DNA of 53,307 nucleotides from Methanobacteriota archaeon (GCA_002718195.1 PBDU01000004.1:1-53307); one strand, 5' to 3'; shown: positions 44,194 through 52,870, numbered from the stretch's first letter. Notes: a model not told the origin generated them from the letters alone. A program made the numbers and translations.

Positions 44194-46959
44194 ATGAAGA
44201 AATTTTTTGATGGCCTAACTACGATGAGCACAAATAGGCCAAAAACAACGATTTTAGTCACATTTTTGCTTTTGATGGGTCTTTCACCATTCGCTATGTT
44301 CATCAATTTTGACAACTCTGAAGATGCATTCTTCCCAGACAACGAGACCGTTAGGCTTCTGAACGAAGTCGAGGATGAGTATCAGGCATCTCTTGATTTT
44401 CTGAGGTTCATCGATAGGATAGAGGAGGGAGACTTGTACACTACAGAAACATGGGAGCAACAAGCAATACTAGAAGCAATTTTACTTGAAAGTTCGAACC
44501 TAACTGAGTATCAGTTCCCTCTGTACGGAGTACAGGCAAATAACGGAATTGCAAGTGCAGCTATGCAATGGCAGATGCTTCAAGATCCTGAATATTCAAA
44601 CTGGGTATCGGAACTTAATTCATCTTTGAACGAGGTTTCTAGCGCAAATAATTCTGATGAAACTAACTCTTCAATAATTAACCTATCATCATCCATACAG
44701 AATATACCATCTCCGGTTTCTGTAAATGCTTCTATGCTAAGAAGTTGGGAGGTTGGGCAGCCTGAGGATTGGCTAGTTCGACTTGATAACGGAGAAAATC
44801 ATACTGAGTCCATAATTGAGTTGAACGCTAAAATTGGAGCGCTGCTAGCAACCAATGAAAATCCACAATTGGCTGGCTCACTGAGCTTTGCTTCAGTCAA
44901 ATTGAATATTCTTTTGGGTATGCAGTCTATTGATTACAGAAACATAATCACTTCTAATCTACCCGCTGAAGATCAAGATGACCCATGGAATTCTGATGGA
45001 CCCATATTGACTAATTTCGTTGTTGTAACCGAGCCAGAAGAACATGGATTAGAAGTAATCGGAGATGTTCAGGAATTGATTACAATCTGGTCCGATGAAC
45101 TATCCGCCCAAGCATTAGAGGAAACTGGAGATGAAGATGTAACAGTCTTTTCATTCTCTCAATTATCGACAGGTCAAAATGCTAATCTAGCAAAGGAATT
45201 AGGAATTCTAAATTCGTTGTGTCTTTTGATTTTAGGTCTTATTTTGTGGTCCAAATTTAGAAGCAAGAGAGATACTGCGTATGTACTCACAGTAACTGTT
45301 TTTGCAATAGTTGCGACCTATGGTATGGCAGGATTATTGACTCTGATGGGCGTAAGTATGGTGTTCAATGCAGCAATGAACTCAATTCCAATTCTATTAC
45401 TTGCCGTGGGTGTTGACTATGGTTTACACGTAGTGATGCGAGTTAGAGAGGAATACGCTACAGTTGAAAATAGAGATAAAATGGGCAGAGAGAGTCTCAA
45501 AGACTTCACCTTAGAGGTAAGAAGGTCCGCGGTAAGAACCGGTGCTATACTAACCTCAGCTGCTTTATTGGTGGCAATCTTCACTGATGTGATTGGATTT
45601 TTATCATTCAGATTCTCCTCACAACAATTCTTGGTATCCTTTGGAACTGTAATTGCAATTGGATTAATCTTCATCTATCTGGTCAGCATCACTGCACTTC
45701 CTGCACTAATGCTTGCATTGCCAACCAAGAGATTACCACTTGCTAAAGCGACCAAAATTGAAGTTGGTAACTTCGCAAAGTGGGTTGGATCTATCACCTC
45801 AAAACCAATCGCTGTATTTGGTGTTGCATTCTTGCTTAGCATACCTATGGTAGCAGGTTTTGCTCAACTTGAAGTTGGATTCGATACCAGAGATAATTTC
45901 GATCAATCTGTGCCAGTGGTACAGGATTTCTTCCTAATCGCAGATGAATTTCAAAGTAGTCCTGCGCCCCTGTATATAGTCATCAATGGTGATGTTATTT
46001 CCGAAGATGGAAGAGATTTGTATAATGCGGTGGTAGATACTTTACTCGAAAATCCGGATATAAATGGGGTTCCAAGAGGAGTCTGGGATACCATCAGAGA
46101 TTCTACATCAAGTGATGAAGAATTATCTGTAATCATGTCAGACTTGGAATCGAATCAGAGTAAGTGGGATGACTTGACAGCATACCTATCAAGCGAGGAT
46201 GGCAGAAATCTGACATCATCCAACCTAAGAGGAGACCTTGGTCAAACAGTTCTTTCCTTCCAGGCAGCAACTCTTGATTGGCAAGCAACAGCAGATTTCC
46301 AGAATGAGTTGAGCAACGCACTTCAAGAAATTTCTGACAATTCAAATGGTAAATACGAAGTCATGCTTTCAGGAAGGTCGTTAATTACAGCCCAAGTTAC
46401 TGCTGACGTTGCTAATTCAGCGGTAATTTCCACTGGTACAGTTGCTGGTGTGATTCTTTTCATGCTCATTGCAATAAACTCCACCAGAGATAAGAATGTT
46501 GTATCCGGAGTAAAGAAAGGAGTAATCACTTGGATTCCTCTAATGGTTGTGGTGGTTTGGGTTTACGGAATAATGGGTCTTACTGGTTATGAACTGAATT
46601 CCCAAACAGTAACAATTGGAGCCTTGACACTTGGTTTGGGAGTTGATTATGCTGTGCACTTTTCCACTCGTCTCGATGAAGAAATGGAAGCAAATCCAAG
46701 CGGAACTCCTGCTGAATGGACCTCCTTGGCTTCAGCAACCACCGGCAGGGCAATGTTTGGAACAGCACTTACAACCGCAGGTGGTTTCGCAGTCCTAAAT
46801 TTCTCATCTTTGGTTCCTTTGAAGTTATTTGGTCAAGTATTCGTAGTTGCAATTATCTTTGCTTTAGCATCTAGTATTTTGCTACTTCCAGCATTGTATG
46901 CTCCTTTGATTAGATCGCTGCACAAAAACCATGTTCAGTCGGTAAAAGAAGCAGAGTGA
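44194..46959 (+). CDS. RND-superfamily (MMPL-type) transporter
   Basis: About 921 residues. Two homologous halves each have one TM, a large outer domain and a five-TM bundle. The proton-relay Asp motifs are AVGVDYGLHVVMRVREEY and GLGVDYAVHFSTRLDEEM. This is the MMPL/HpnN/Patched-like branch that moves lipids or hydrophobic compounds rather than drug-efflux AcrB. No accessory adaptor gene is adjacent, as expected for a single-membrane archaeon. The ATG at 44194 is chosen over 44170 because of GAGGAG 6 bases upstream and the TATA position. It is divergent from the fasciclin-cupredoxin gene. Confidence 0.92.
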   Translation: MKKFFDGLTTMSTNRPKTTILVTFLLLMGLSPFAMFINFDNSEDAFFPDNETVRLLNEVEDEYQASLDFLRFIDRIEEGDLYTTETWEQQAILEAILLESSNLTEYQFPLYGVQANNGIASAAMQWQMLQDPEYSNWVSELNSSLNEVSSANNSDETNSSIINLSSSIQNIPSPVSVNASMLRSWEVGQPEDWLVRLDNGENHTESIIELNAKIGALLATNENPQLAGSLSFASVKLNILLGMQSIDYRNIITSNLPAEDQDDPWNSDGPILTNFVVVTEPEEHGLEVIGDVQELITIWSDELSAQALEETGDEDVTVFSFSQLSTGQNANLAKELGILNSLCLLILGLILWSKFRSKRDTAYVLTVTVFAIVATYGMAGLLTLMGVSMVFNAAMNSIPILLLAVGVDYGLHVVMRVREEYATVENRDKMGRESLKDFTLEVRRSAVRTGAILTSAALLVAIFTDVIGFLSFRFSSQQFLVSFGTVIAIGLIFIYLVSITALPALMLALPTKRLPLAKATKIEVGNFAKWVGSITSKPIAVFGVAFLLSIPMVAGFAQLEVGFDTRDNFDQSVPVVQDFFLIADEFQSSPAPLYIVINGDVISEDGRDLYNAVVDTLLENPDINGVPRGVWDTIRDSTSSDEELSVIMSDLESNQSKWDDLTAYLSSEDGRNLTSSNLRGDLGQTVLSFQAATLDWQATADFQNELSNALQEISDNSNGKYEVMLSGRSLITAQVTADVANSAVISTGTVAGVILFMLIAINSTRDKNVVSGVKKGVITWIPLMVVVVWVYGIMGLTGYELNSQTVTIGALTLGLGVDYAVHFSTRLDEEMEANPSGTPAEWTSLASATTGRAMFGTALTTAGGFAVLNFSSLVPLKLFGQVFVVAIIFALASSILLLPALYAPLIRSLHKNHVQSVKEAE

Positions 46960-46985
46960 CTCCCAGTTACTGACTTTTTGAGAAC

Positions 46986-47600
46986 TTATTTGCATAATCT
47001 AGAGGCTAATTCTTCTAGGGTTTCCTCTCCATTATTCAAACTTCGAATGTATCTCGGGATTATGTGGTCTGAGTTCGATAAATCGAGGATATCTCCACAC
47101 CACTCAACTTCTTGAGCAGGTACTTCGCTTCTATTTTCTTCATGTGTAAAGTTCTGGAAGACAGAGCACTTGCTTACTAAATCCATGTGTTGCCTGTAAA
47201 ATCTATCATCGGTCTTTGATTTCATAGGAGTTTCATTTTCGATTATAGTTTCAACTATACAAGATCCCTTGCTATATTCAAAACCCATGTTTTCGATTAC
47301 TTCGATTACTTCGTCGCTTTCAGCACCGGGCTGTAGCCAAATTTTGGGATATTTCACCAACTTAGCAAACATCAATTTTGAAAGGACTTTTTTGACCGAC
47401 TCAGGTCCCAAAAAACACACGATCGTGTCGATTGGTTGAGTGGTATCTAATTCGAACCTTACGATTGAATTTGAGAGAACCTGTCCGAAAAATTTTGGAT
47501 TAATTGGAACTAAACGGTAATCGTAATCCTGCAGATCTTCTAACATCCTTCTTGCTGGCATTTTTTCTTTGAATGAACCAAGGATGTGAAGGCTTTGCAT
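46986..47600 (-). CDS. CoA-binding (YccU-type) Rossmann protein with C-terminal extension
   Basis: A 204-residue protein. The first about 130 residues match the CoA_binding_2 fold: HILGSFKEK at the N terminus, VPINPKF, then KIWLQPGAESDEV and a GSCIV end. The last about 70 residues form a distinct extension with several charged helices. These domains bind CoA or NAD-like nucleotides; the exact ligand is not known. It is the last gene of a probable four-gene operon, 13 bases after the Rieske gene. Confidence 0.8.
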   Translation of the reverse strand: MQSLHILGSFKEKMPARRMLEDLQDYDYRLVPINPKFFGQVLSNSIVRFELDTTQPIDTIVCFLGPESVKKVLSKLMFAKLVKYPKIWLQPGAESDEVIEVIENMGFEYSKGSCIVETIIENETPMKSKTDDRFYRQHMDLVSKCSVFQNFTHEENRSEVPAQEVEWCGDILDLSNSDHIIPRYIRSLNNGEETLEELASRLCK

Positions 47601-47613
47601 CTGTTTACAACCC

Positions 47614-47970
47614 CTAGTTTACATCAACTAAAATTACACCATCTTCGATTTTTAACTCGTAGGTTCCGAGATCTTTTTGTTTGACCATCTTTCCAACTAA
47701 TTTTCCATAGGCAGGTAAAAGAGGAAAGGGTGACCATTCTTTCAATTCACCAGTTTTTAGTTCATGTGTAGTCTGGTGAAGAGGACAACGAACGCATCCA
47801 TCCTCAACTTTTGCTCCCCAAGCTAACGGCCAGCGCATGTGTCTGCACAAAGCATCAGTTGCGTAAAATTCCCCTTCGTGCTTGGTTACCATAATCATTT
47901 TTGCACCAAAGGCTTTCATTACTTTCTTGTCCTTTTTGAATTTCTCCAGTTTTGCAAATTTCTTCCACAT
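47614..47970 (-). CDS. Rieske [2Fe-2S] protein
   Basis: A 118-residue soluble Rieske domain with C42-x-H44 and C62-x-x-H65 as cluster ligands. The lack of a TM helix suggests a ferredoxin- or NirD-like electron carrier rather than a respiratory-complex Rieske subunit. The ATG at 47970 is chosen because AGGTGG lies 8 bases upstream and a GTG upstream would overlap the neighbour. It begins one base after the stop of the FAD oxidoreductase gene, so it probably serves as that enzyme's redox partner. Confidence 0.9.
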   Translation of the reverse strand: MWKKFAKLEKFKKDKKVMKAFGAKMIMVTKHEGEFYATDALCRHMRWPLAWGAKVEDGCVRCPLHQTTHELKTGELKEWSPFPLLPAYGKLVGKMVKQKDLGTYELKIEDGVILVDVN

Positions 47971-47971
47971 A

Positions 47972-49180
47972 TCAAACACCACCTATTGATTTTATGACTT
48001 TCTCTGCGCTTAGTATCGCACCGTGTAATGATGGGTGATTAGTATGGTCTCCTGCAATCAGTAACCCATCTACTTCAAGCGGAATCCTTGGGCTTCCTTC
48101 AATGCTTGAGTTAGGTAAAGCGTGAGAGATGAATGTGGAACTGAATTGTTCAAAATCAGCAAATTCGTTAGGGAACCACTTTGACATATTTTTATCCGCT
48201 AATTCCCAGTTTTCTTCCCGTGATGGTGTTCCGATTAATGTTGCAACCAATAGGTGATTATCTGTATCGCTCAGCGCAGTTGGTGAGTGGACGTGCACGA
48301 ATGGAGATGTGGCGGAATTGTACTCAGAATTCAGCATTATTTGCAATTTTTTAATCGGATTATGCTTAGTTTTGTAGATATAGGTCCTTGTTGTTCTCTC
48401 TTCTCCTTCCAAGTCTAATTCGAGAATCTGAGAAGTTGTATTCTGCTCAGTGGCTATAACTACTTTGTCGAAAGCTTGTTTCTCTCCATGAATTGTAATT
48501 TCAGTCGAGGATATGTTTTGGATTTCGCAGTCTAAATTGATTGCAACGTTTTCCATTCTATCCTCAAGGTGTTTAATAACGCTCATCATGCCGTTTTTTG
48601 GCAGAATTATGGGTGCTTTCGACATAACTCCCCAAATGAAATCCGCGAATTCAATACTTTCCAGCCTTTCTTCTGATAATGTGATTCCAGCGAAAAGTGG
48701 CTTCAAAAATTCCTTTTGAAAAGATTCTGAAAAACCATGTTCTGTGAATCCAATATCGATTGGTTTTCTAGAATTTTTATCCCTTACGTCATCACTTTTC
48801 TTATTCCTCATTCTCCACTTAAGTAACCTCAGTGCGTTGAATGGACTAATACTTGTAGCACTGCCGATAAGGGTTGAAGGGGCTGAAAAAACATCCCCTA
48901 CGAGTTTAGATTTTTGCGTTGAGGGGGTGAATAGGATAGAGGACGGATGCATTTTGTGATGTGATATTGCATCCGTGTCAATCCATCTTTTTACTGTAGA
49001 GTAACCTGTGTGAAGTACATGAAAGCCAACATCGAAAATAGTTCCTTGTTTTTCTTTGGACTTTATTCTTCCACCTAAGGAACTTGTTTTCTCGAATAAG
49101 TGAACCTCGTGACCATTCTCAGATAGTCCAATAGAAGTGATGATTCCTGAAATTCCACCACCAATAATTGCGACTTTCAT
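47972..49180 (-). CDS. FAD-dependent oxidoreductase (amine oxidase / PPOX-like)
   Basis: A 402-residue flavoprotein. The N-terminal dinucleotide fold GGGISGIITS is followed by a glutamate that binds FAD ribose and by SLGGRI, the GG doublet of amine oxidase, protoporphyrinogen oxidase and phytoene desaturase families. The C-terminal FAD signature LLIAGDHTNHPSLHGAILSAEKV is complete. The substrate is unknown; terpenoid, porphyrin or amine oxidation are all possible. It is the second gene of a redox operon, 4 bases after the SDR gene and one base before the Rieske gene. Confidence 0.88.
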   Translation of the reverse strand: MKVAIIGGGISGIITSIGLSENGHEVHLFEKTSSLGGRIKSKEKQGTIFDVGFHVLHTGYSTVKRWIDTDAISHHKMHPSSILFTPSTQKSKLVGDVFSAPSTLIGSATSISPFNALRLLKWRMRNKKSDDVRDKNSRKPIDIGFTEHGFSESFQKEFLKPLFAGITLSEERLESIEFADFIWGVMSKAPIILPKNGMMSVIKHLEDRMENVAINLDCEIQNISSTEITIHGEKQAFDKVVIATEQNTTSQILELDLEGEERTTRTYIYKTKHNPIKKLQIMLNSEYNSATSPFVHVHSPTALSDTDNHLLVATLIGTPSREENWELADKNMSKWFPNEFADFEQFSSTFISHALPNSSIEGSPRIPLEVDGLLIAGDHTNHPSLHGAILSAEKVIKSIGGV

Positions 49181-49184
49181 TTGA

Positions 49185-49901
49185 TTACCTCAGCGTGTTG
49201 AAACCACCGTCTACGTGTATTGTTTCTCCAGTAATCATATCTGGCGCATCGAGCATCAACCACGAGATTGTTTTTGCGACCTCTTCGGCTTGCACAATCT
49301 TGCCCATTGGATTCATTTCTTCGCTAGCTTTTCTTGCAGCATCGCTTGCAAGTAACTTGGATGCAAGCTTAGTTTCAGTCAAGGCAGGAGCGACAACATT
49401 GACCTGTATTTTCCTCTTGGCATAAGTTGCGGCTGATGATCTAACCATTGATTCCAAGCCTCCCTTTGCAGCAGAAATCGCTTCGTGATTAGGAAGCCCG
49501 AAACTAGCAGCCAAACTGGAAACAAAAACCATTCTTCCACCATTTCTTAGCATTTTTTTGCCCGCAACTGATAGTGTTATGAAGGCAGAGGTAAGATTGG
49601 TGTTGATTACTTCGCTAAATTGCTCAACGCTAGTAGCATGTCCTGGTTTTAGAAAGATTGAGCCAACGGTGTGTATTGCTCCAGCAAAGTTTTCCTGCTC
49701 TAATGCTAGACCTACTGCTTCTTCAACATCTGGTTTTTCTAAGGCATCACCAATTTTTACAATCAAATTTTCGCTTTCTGTCAAATGAAAATTTTCTTGA
49801 TTTCTGACAAGCGCAACAACCTTGTTGCCCCTTTCGAGAAAGTCTTTGATTACAATCTGAGCAATATCGCTACTTCCACCGACTACTAGGAAGGTTTTCA
49901 T
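49185..49901 (-). CDS. Short-chain dehydrogenase with altered active site
   Basis: A 238-residue classical SDR. The cofactor motif GGSSDIA, TVGS near NAG, and SS in VFVSSLAAS are present. Where YxxxK is expected the sequence reads EAISAAKGG, so the catalytic Tyr is Ile while the Lys is kept. GETIHVDGGF at the end is typical. Related SDRs with HEAI(A/S)AAK exist, so this may be a real subfamily with a different mechanism. It heads the operon and has a TATA box (49924-49932) that predicts a leaderless mRNA. Confidence 0.87.
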   Translation of the reverse strand: MKTFLVVGGSSDIAQIVIKDFLERGNKVVALVRNQENFHLTESENLIVKIGDALEKPDVEEAVGLALEQENFAGAIHTVGSIFLKPGHATSVEQFSEVINTNLTSAFITLSVAGKKMLRNGGRMVFVSSLAASFGLPNHEAISAAKGGLESMVRSSAATYAKRKIQVNVVAPALTETKLASKLLASDAARKASEEMNPMGKIVQAEEVAKTISWLMLDAPDMITGETIHVDGGFNTLR

Positions 49902-49923
49902 GGGAAAAGATATCTTATCGTTG

Positions 49924-49932
49924 CTTATAATA
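49924..49932 (-). promoter_or_regulatory. TATA box for the redox operon
   Basis: TATTATAAG on the minus strand is centred about 27 bases before the ATG at 49901. The four genes downstream are spaced by 4, 1 and 13 bases with no other promoter-like element between them. Confidence 0.55.
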
Positions 49933-49955
49933 CCATGTTTTGTGCACTAAAATGA

Positions 49956-50288
49956 TTAAACTTCCATTGTTTTACTGAATACTCTCATTACTACTACTCC
50001 AGCAATGATAAGCCCCATGCCAACCACGGCACCAGCATCTAATTTTTGATCAAGAACTATTACAGAAATTATTGCTATGAGTGCAATTCCAACCCCTGAC
50101 CAAATGGCATACACAATGCCTACAGGCAGCGTATCTAAAGTCAAAGAAACGAAATAAAACGCTGCTGTATAACCAACTACAACTATTATTGATGGTACCA
50201 ATTTAGTGAATCCCTCTGTTGATTTTAGACTTGTAGTAGCAATGACTTCAGATATGATAGCCAATACTAAAAACATCCACTTGTTCAT
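49956..50288 (-). CDS. Small multidrug resistance (SMR/EmrE-type) transporter
   Basis: A 110-residue protein with four TM helices. The essential membrane glutamate lies in TM1 (E14 in AIISEVIATTSLK), and GIVYAIWSGVGIALI in TM3 is diagnostic of the SMR family. It works as a dimer exchanging protons for cationic compounds; guanidinium export or osmoprotectant transport are alternatives. It stands alone, 54 bases upstream of the redox operon, with a TATA-like ATATAG element further upstream. Confidence 0.93.
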   Translation of the reverse strand: MNKWMFLVLAIISEVIATTSLKSTEGFTKLVPSIIVVVGYTAAFYFVSLTLDTLPVGIVYAIWSGVGIALIAIISVIVLDQKLDAGAVVGMGLIIAGVVVMRVFSKTMEV

Positions 50289-50341
50289 GAATGTGGTGAA
50301 TTATATCCTCTATTTCAAATCTATATTAAGATTGTAAATTC

Positions 50342-50360
50342 GGGGTTAATTTTTTACCCC
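50342..50360. other. Hairpin with U-rich loop in leader of SAP gene
   Basis: GGGGT and ACCCC form a 5-bp stem around a 9-base loop with six T. It sits 18 bases before the ATG at 50379, within the predicted leader of that gene. It may affect translation or be chance. Confidence 0.25.
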
Positions 50361-50378
50361 CTCCTTCAAGTGCGTTGT

Positions 50379-51158
50379 ATGGATTACAAGTCTCAAACAC
50401 TTCTTGACCTGAAAACTATGTGCAGAGATAGGGGGCTGAAAGTATCTGGAACAAAGGATGAAGTAATCATCAGATTGATGGAAAATGATGAAGCAAATCA
50501 AGCCCCTCGTGCAACCATAACACCAGTTCAAACGGGTACAGTCGTACAAGGTGCTACCTACACACCTCAACAAATGGTTAATCCAGCAGCGTATAATCAA
50601 ACTTTCAAAGTAAAGGATTCGGTTGACGGAGCGAGCAGTGCAATAGGTACTCTGCTAATCATTTATGGAATTCTGCGTGCACTTTGGGCTTTATTCTTCA
50701 CGGCAATAGGAGCTGGTGCATTCATCTGGAATCCAATTGCTCTAATTATCGCTGCAGGATTTGTTTTGGGTGGAAGTCTAATGGCTCGTGGATACAAAAA
50801 TGGAATATACATTTCTTTGGTGACACTTGTGATTTCTGGTCTGTTGAGTTTAATCTTCCATCCAAATACTTGGGAGGATCTAACTGCAATATCTCTTCCT
50901 ATGATTGGGGACCAGATGTTATTGACATCGATGATGTGTTCAACTATTTTTATTGGAATTGTTGCTTTACCACTACTCCTAGCATCCGTTCCGCTCAAGG
51001 AAGGATATCCTGAAAGAATACAATCGATTGTAGATAAATTCTCAGGGGGCTCTGATGTCACAATAGCCTGTCCAAGTTGTTCTGCAAATCTTGCAGTCCC
51101 TGCAAATTATTCAGGGAAGGTCAAATGTCCTTCTTGTGGTGAAAAAATCTCGGTTTGA
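50379..51158 (+). CDS. SAP-domain / four-TM / zinc-ribbon fusion protein
   Basis: About 259 residues. An N-terminal SAP motif (about 5-36: LLDLKTMCRDRGLKVSGTKD then RLMEND) is followed by a polar linker. About four TM helices lie between 90 and 215, and a C-terminal zinc ribbon follows (CPSC...CPSC). SAP domains bind nucleic acid or act as protein adaptors, so this protein could tether something to the membrane. The ATG at 50379 is preferred; a GTG three codons earlier is in frame. No family was recognised. Confidence 0.7.
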   Translation: MDYKSQTLLDLKTMCRDRGLKVSGTKDEVIIRLMENDEANQAPRATITPVQTGTVVQGATYTPQQMVNPAAYNQTFKVKDSVDGASSAIGTLLIIYGILRALWALFFTAIGAGAFIWNPIALIIAAGFVLGGSLMARGYKNGIYISLVTLVISGLLSLIFHPNTWEDLTAISLPMIGDQMLLTSMMCSTIFIGIVALPLLLASVPLKEGYPERIQSIVDKFSGGSDVTIACPSCSANLAVPANYSGKVKCPSCGEKISV

Positions 51159-51208
51159 AGACTGTCCTGTTCCAAATGGCACCTTAGTGAAGTTGGTAGT
51201 GTTTTATT

Positions 51209-51913
51209 GTGGATGAGAAGTTTTGGAAAATCGGTATTGATCTAATAGAGCATCAAGAAACTGCACATCCAACCAAAGTTGAACGCATTGCAGCAGACCT
51301 TTTGTTTAATGCGCTGTTTTCAATCACTGCTGTAGTTGTCCCGATACTCTTCATCTATTCATTCTTGGATGAACCTAGAATACTGGTGTCTGGATTATTT
51401 CTTGGAATTCCCTATGCGCTAATTCCTCTTGGAGTATATTACCTGTCTATGTACTCATATAGTGCCTATTCCATACATATCGACCCAGCAAACAATACCA
51501 TACAAAAAAAGAGAAGTTTCAAGAAAAAAGAAATCATTAATATTTTCCCTCTTGATGAAGTGAAATTTGTGAAGGTCTTTGATCCATTTGATGATGAAGT
51601 GGCGAATGATTATATCAAAATAATTGGAAAAAATAGTCAAGGTGTCAAGTGGAGTTTAGACATAACACCCTTTGCAAAAGAACTCTACTCTCAAGGAAAA
51701 CCATCTTCGGATAGAAGGCGGATAGCAGCAATAAAAACGGCTGAGCGTTATGCTGATTTGTTAGGAGTTGAGGTTGCTAGTTGGGTCAAACTCTGGCATC
51801 CTAAGCGAGAACTTCGAGAAGAATTTAGTAATGATTGGGTCAATCATTGGACAATGGGTGATACATTGAAAGAACGAAATCAACGTGTAATCAGTGAAGA
51901 GAAGGAAAATTGA
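51209..51913 (+). CDS. Unknown membrane protein with two TM segments
   Basis: A 234-residue protein starting at GTG 51209. A short soluble N terminus is followed by two TM helices (about 30-55 and 62-88). A cytoplasmic C-terminal domain rich in Lys, Trp and Asp follows, with a PH-like beta pattern (IHIDPANNTIQKKR, then PLDEVKFVKVFD). No catalytic motif is visible. A perfect hairpin (51931-51952) lies just after the stop. Confidence 0.6.
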   Translation: MDEKFWKIGIDLIEHQETAHPTKVERIAADLLFNALFSITAVVVPILFIYSFLDEPRILVSGLFLGIPYALIPLGVYYLSMYSYSAYSIHIDPANNTIQKKRSFKKKEIINIFPLDEVKFVKVFDPFDDEVANDYIKIIGKNSQGVKWSLDITPFAKELYSQGKPSSDRRRIAAIKTAERYADLLGVEVASWVKLWHPKRELREEFSNDWVNHWTMGDTLKERNQRVISEEKEN

Positions 51914-51930
51914 CAACCTTTGACTCAAAT

Positions 51931-51952
51931 ATTGAAAAGAACACTTTTCAAT
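51931..51952. terminator. Perfect 9-bp hairpin between convergent genes
   Basis: ATTGAAAAG and CTTTTCAAT are perfect inverted repeats around AACA. The hairpin lies between the stops of the 51209 gene and the eL24 gene, so it may end both transcripts. T-rich bases on both strands fit archaeal termination. Confidence 0.55.
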
Positions 51953-51985
51953 AGAGGTTTAGAAAAAGCAATTCTCTAGGTCGAA

Positions 51986-52177
51986 TTACTGGATTCCGCC
52001 TTTTACGAAATGGCGGGTCCACTTGACTCTTCTAGCATTTCTTCCAAGCTTTACAAAGTTCTTACGAGCCTTTGAACTCTTGAACCAAAGAATACTACCG
52101 TCTTTTCTAACAAACATCATGCCAGTACCTGGCTCGATCTCTTCTCCGCTAAATGTGCAAATTCTACGCTCTGGCAT
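51986..52177 (-). CDS. rpl24e: Ribosomal protein eL24
   Basis: A 63-residue large-subunit protein. CTFSGEEIEPGTGMMFVRKDG then WFKSSKARKNF is the eL24 core. Canonical members have four zinc cysteines (CxxC...FCxxKC); here only the first remains and the others are Ser, Lys and Ala, so it is a zinc-free form. It is the last gene of the eL8-eS28-eL24 unit, 6 bases after eS28. Confidence 0.95.
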   Translation of the reverse strand: MPERRICTFSGEEIEPGTGMMFVRKDGSILWFKSSKARKNFVKLGRNARRVKWTRHFVKGGIQ

Positions 52178-52183
52178 TTACTT

Positions 52184-52423
52184 TCACCTCGCATTGATTT
52201 TTCTTGCTTCACGACCAGTGTCTTTCAACATCAAGATGTCTCCAATTCTGACAGGTCCCAAAACGTTCCTTGTGATAATTCTCCCAACGTCACGTGGGTT
52301 TGGTGCGTCGTTTACACGCACTTTTACTTGTGTGGCCTCTCCGGTCATTCCGGTTCTGCCTACAACTTCAACAACCTCAGCAGGCCATCCACCGAGGATA
52401 CTTTGCTTCTCTTCTTCACTCAT
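52184..52423 (-). CDS. rps28e: Ribosomal protein eS28
   Basis: A 79-residue small-subunit protein near the mRNA exit site. [20 protein letters not shown] then [19 protein letters not shown] is diagnostic of eS28. The internal segment [17 protein letters not shown] carries a short insertion relative to many archaeal forms. It sits 25 bases after eL8 and 6 bases before eL24, clearly one operon. Confidence 0.97.
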   Translation of the reverse strand: MSEEEKQSILGGWPAEVVEVVGRTGMTGEATQVKVRVNDAPNPRDVGRIITRNVLGPVRIGDILMLKDTGREARKINAR

Positions 52424-52448
52424 ATTTTTTCAACTCCGAGTTAGAATT

Positions 52449-52820
52449 TCAAGCCTTTAGGTTTCCAACAAGTTCAACAACTTCATCGAATAGTTCCTTA
52501 GCTCCCTTGTTGATGTCCATCAAAGCGATAGTTGCAGCCTTAACTCCACCAGGAAGGTTTGCTTCTTTTGCAAGGAATTCTTGACTTGGGACGTATGCAT
52601 ATGGAATTCCAGCATCGTCACAAATTAGAGGGATGTGGTGGACCAGTTCTGGTGGGTTAACATCCTCTGCTAGGATTACGATTTGTGCGTTCTTTCTTAG
52701 AGCTGCTTTGGTAACTTCGTTAGCTCCCTTCTTAATTTTAGAAGAATTGCATGCTTGCACCAATTCATAGATCTTTGTTGCTACGGCTTCGGGGGTTTCA
52801 AATTTTACGTGTACACTCAT
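52449..52820 (-). CDS. rpl7ae: Ribosomal protein eL8 (L7Ae)
   Basis: A 123-residue kink-turn RNA-binding protein. KKGANEVTKAALRKNAQ then VILAEDVNPPELVHHIPLIC is the L7Ae signature. In archaea it also serves in box C/D and H/ACA snoRNPs and RNase P. It heads the eL8-eS28-eL24 operon and has a clear TATA box (52871-52877, minus strand). GGAG lies 8-9 bases before the ATG. Confidence 0.98.
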   Translation of the reverse strand: MSVHVKFETPEAVATKIYELVQACNSSKIKKGANEVTKAALRKNAQIVILAEDVNPPELVHHIPLICDDAGIPYAYVPSQEFLAKEANLPGGVKAATIALMDINKGAKELFDEVVELVGNLKA

Positions 52821-52870
52821 TGGAATCTCTCCATCCTCATGTAAGGTAATCCCTGCGCACTGCCCCGCGA

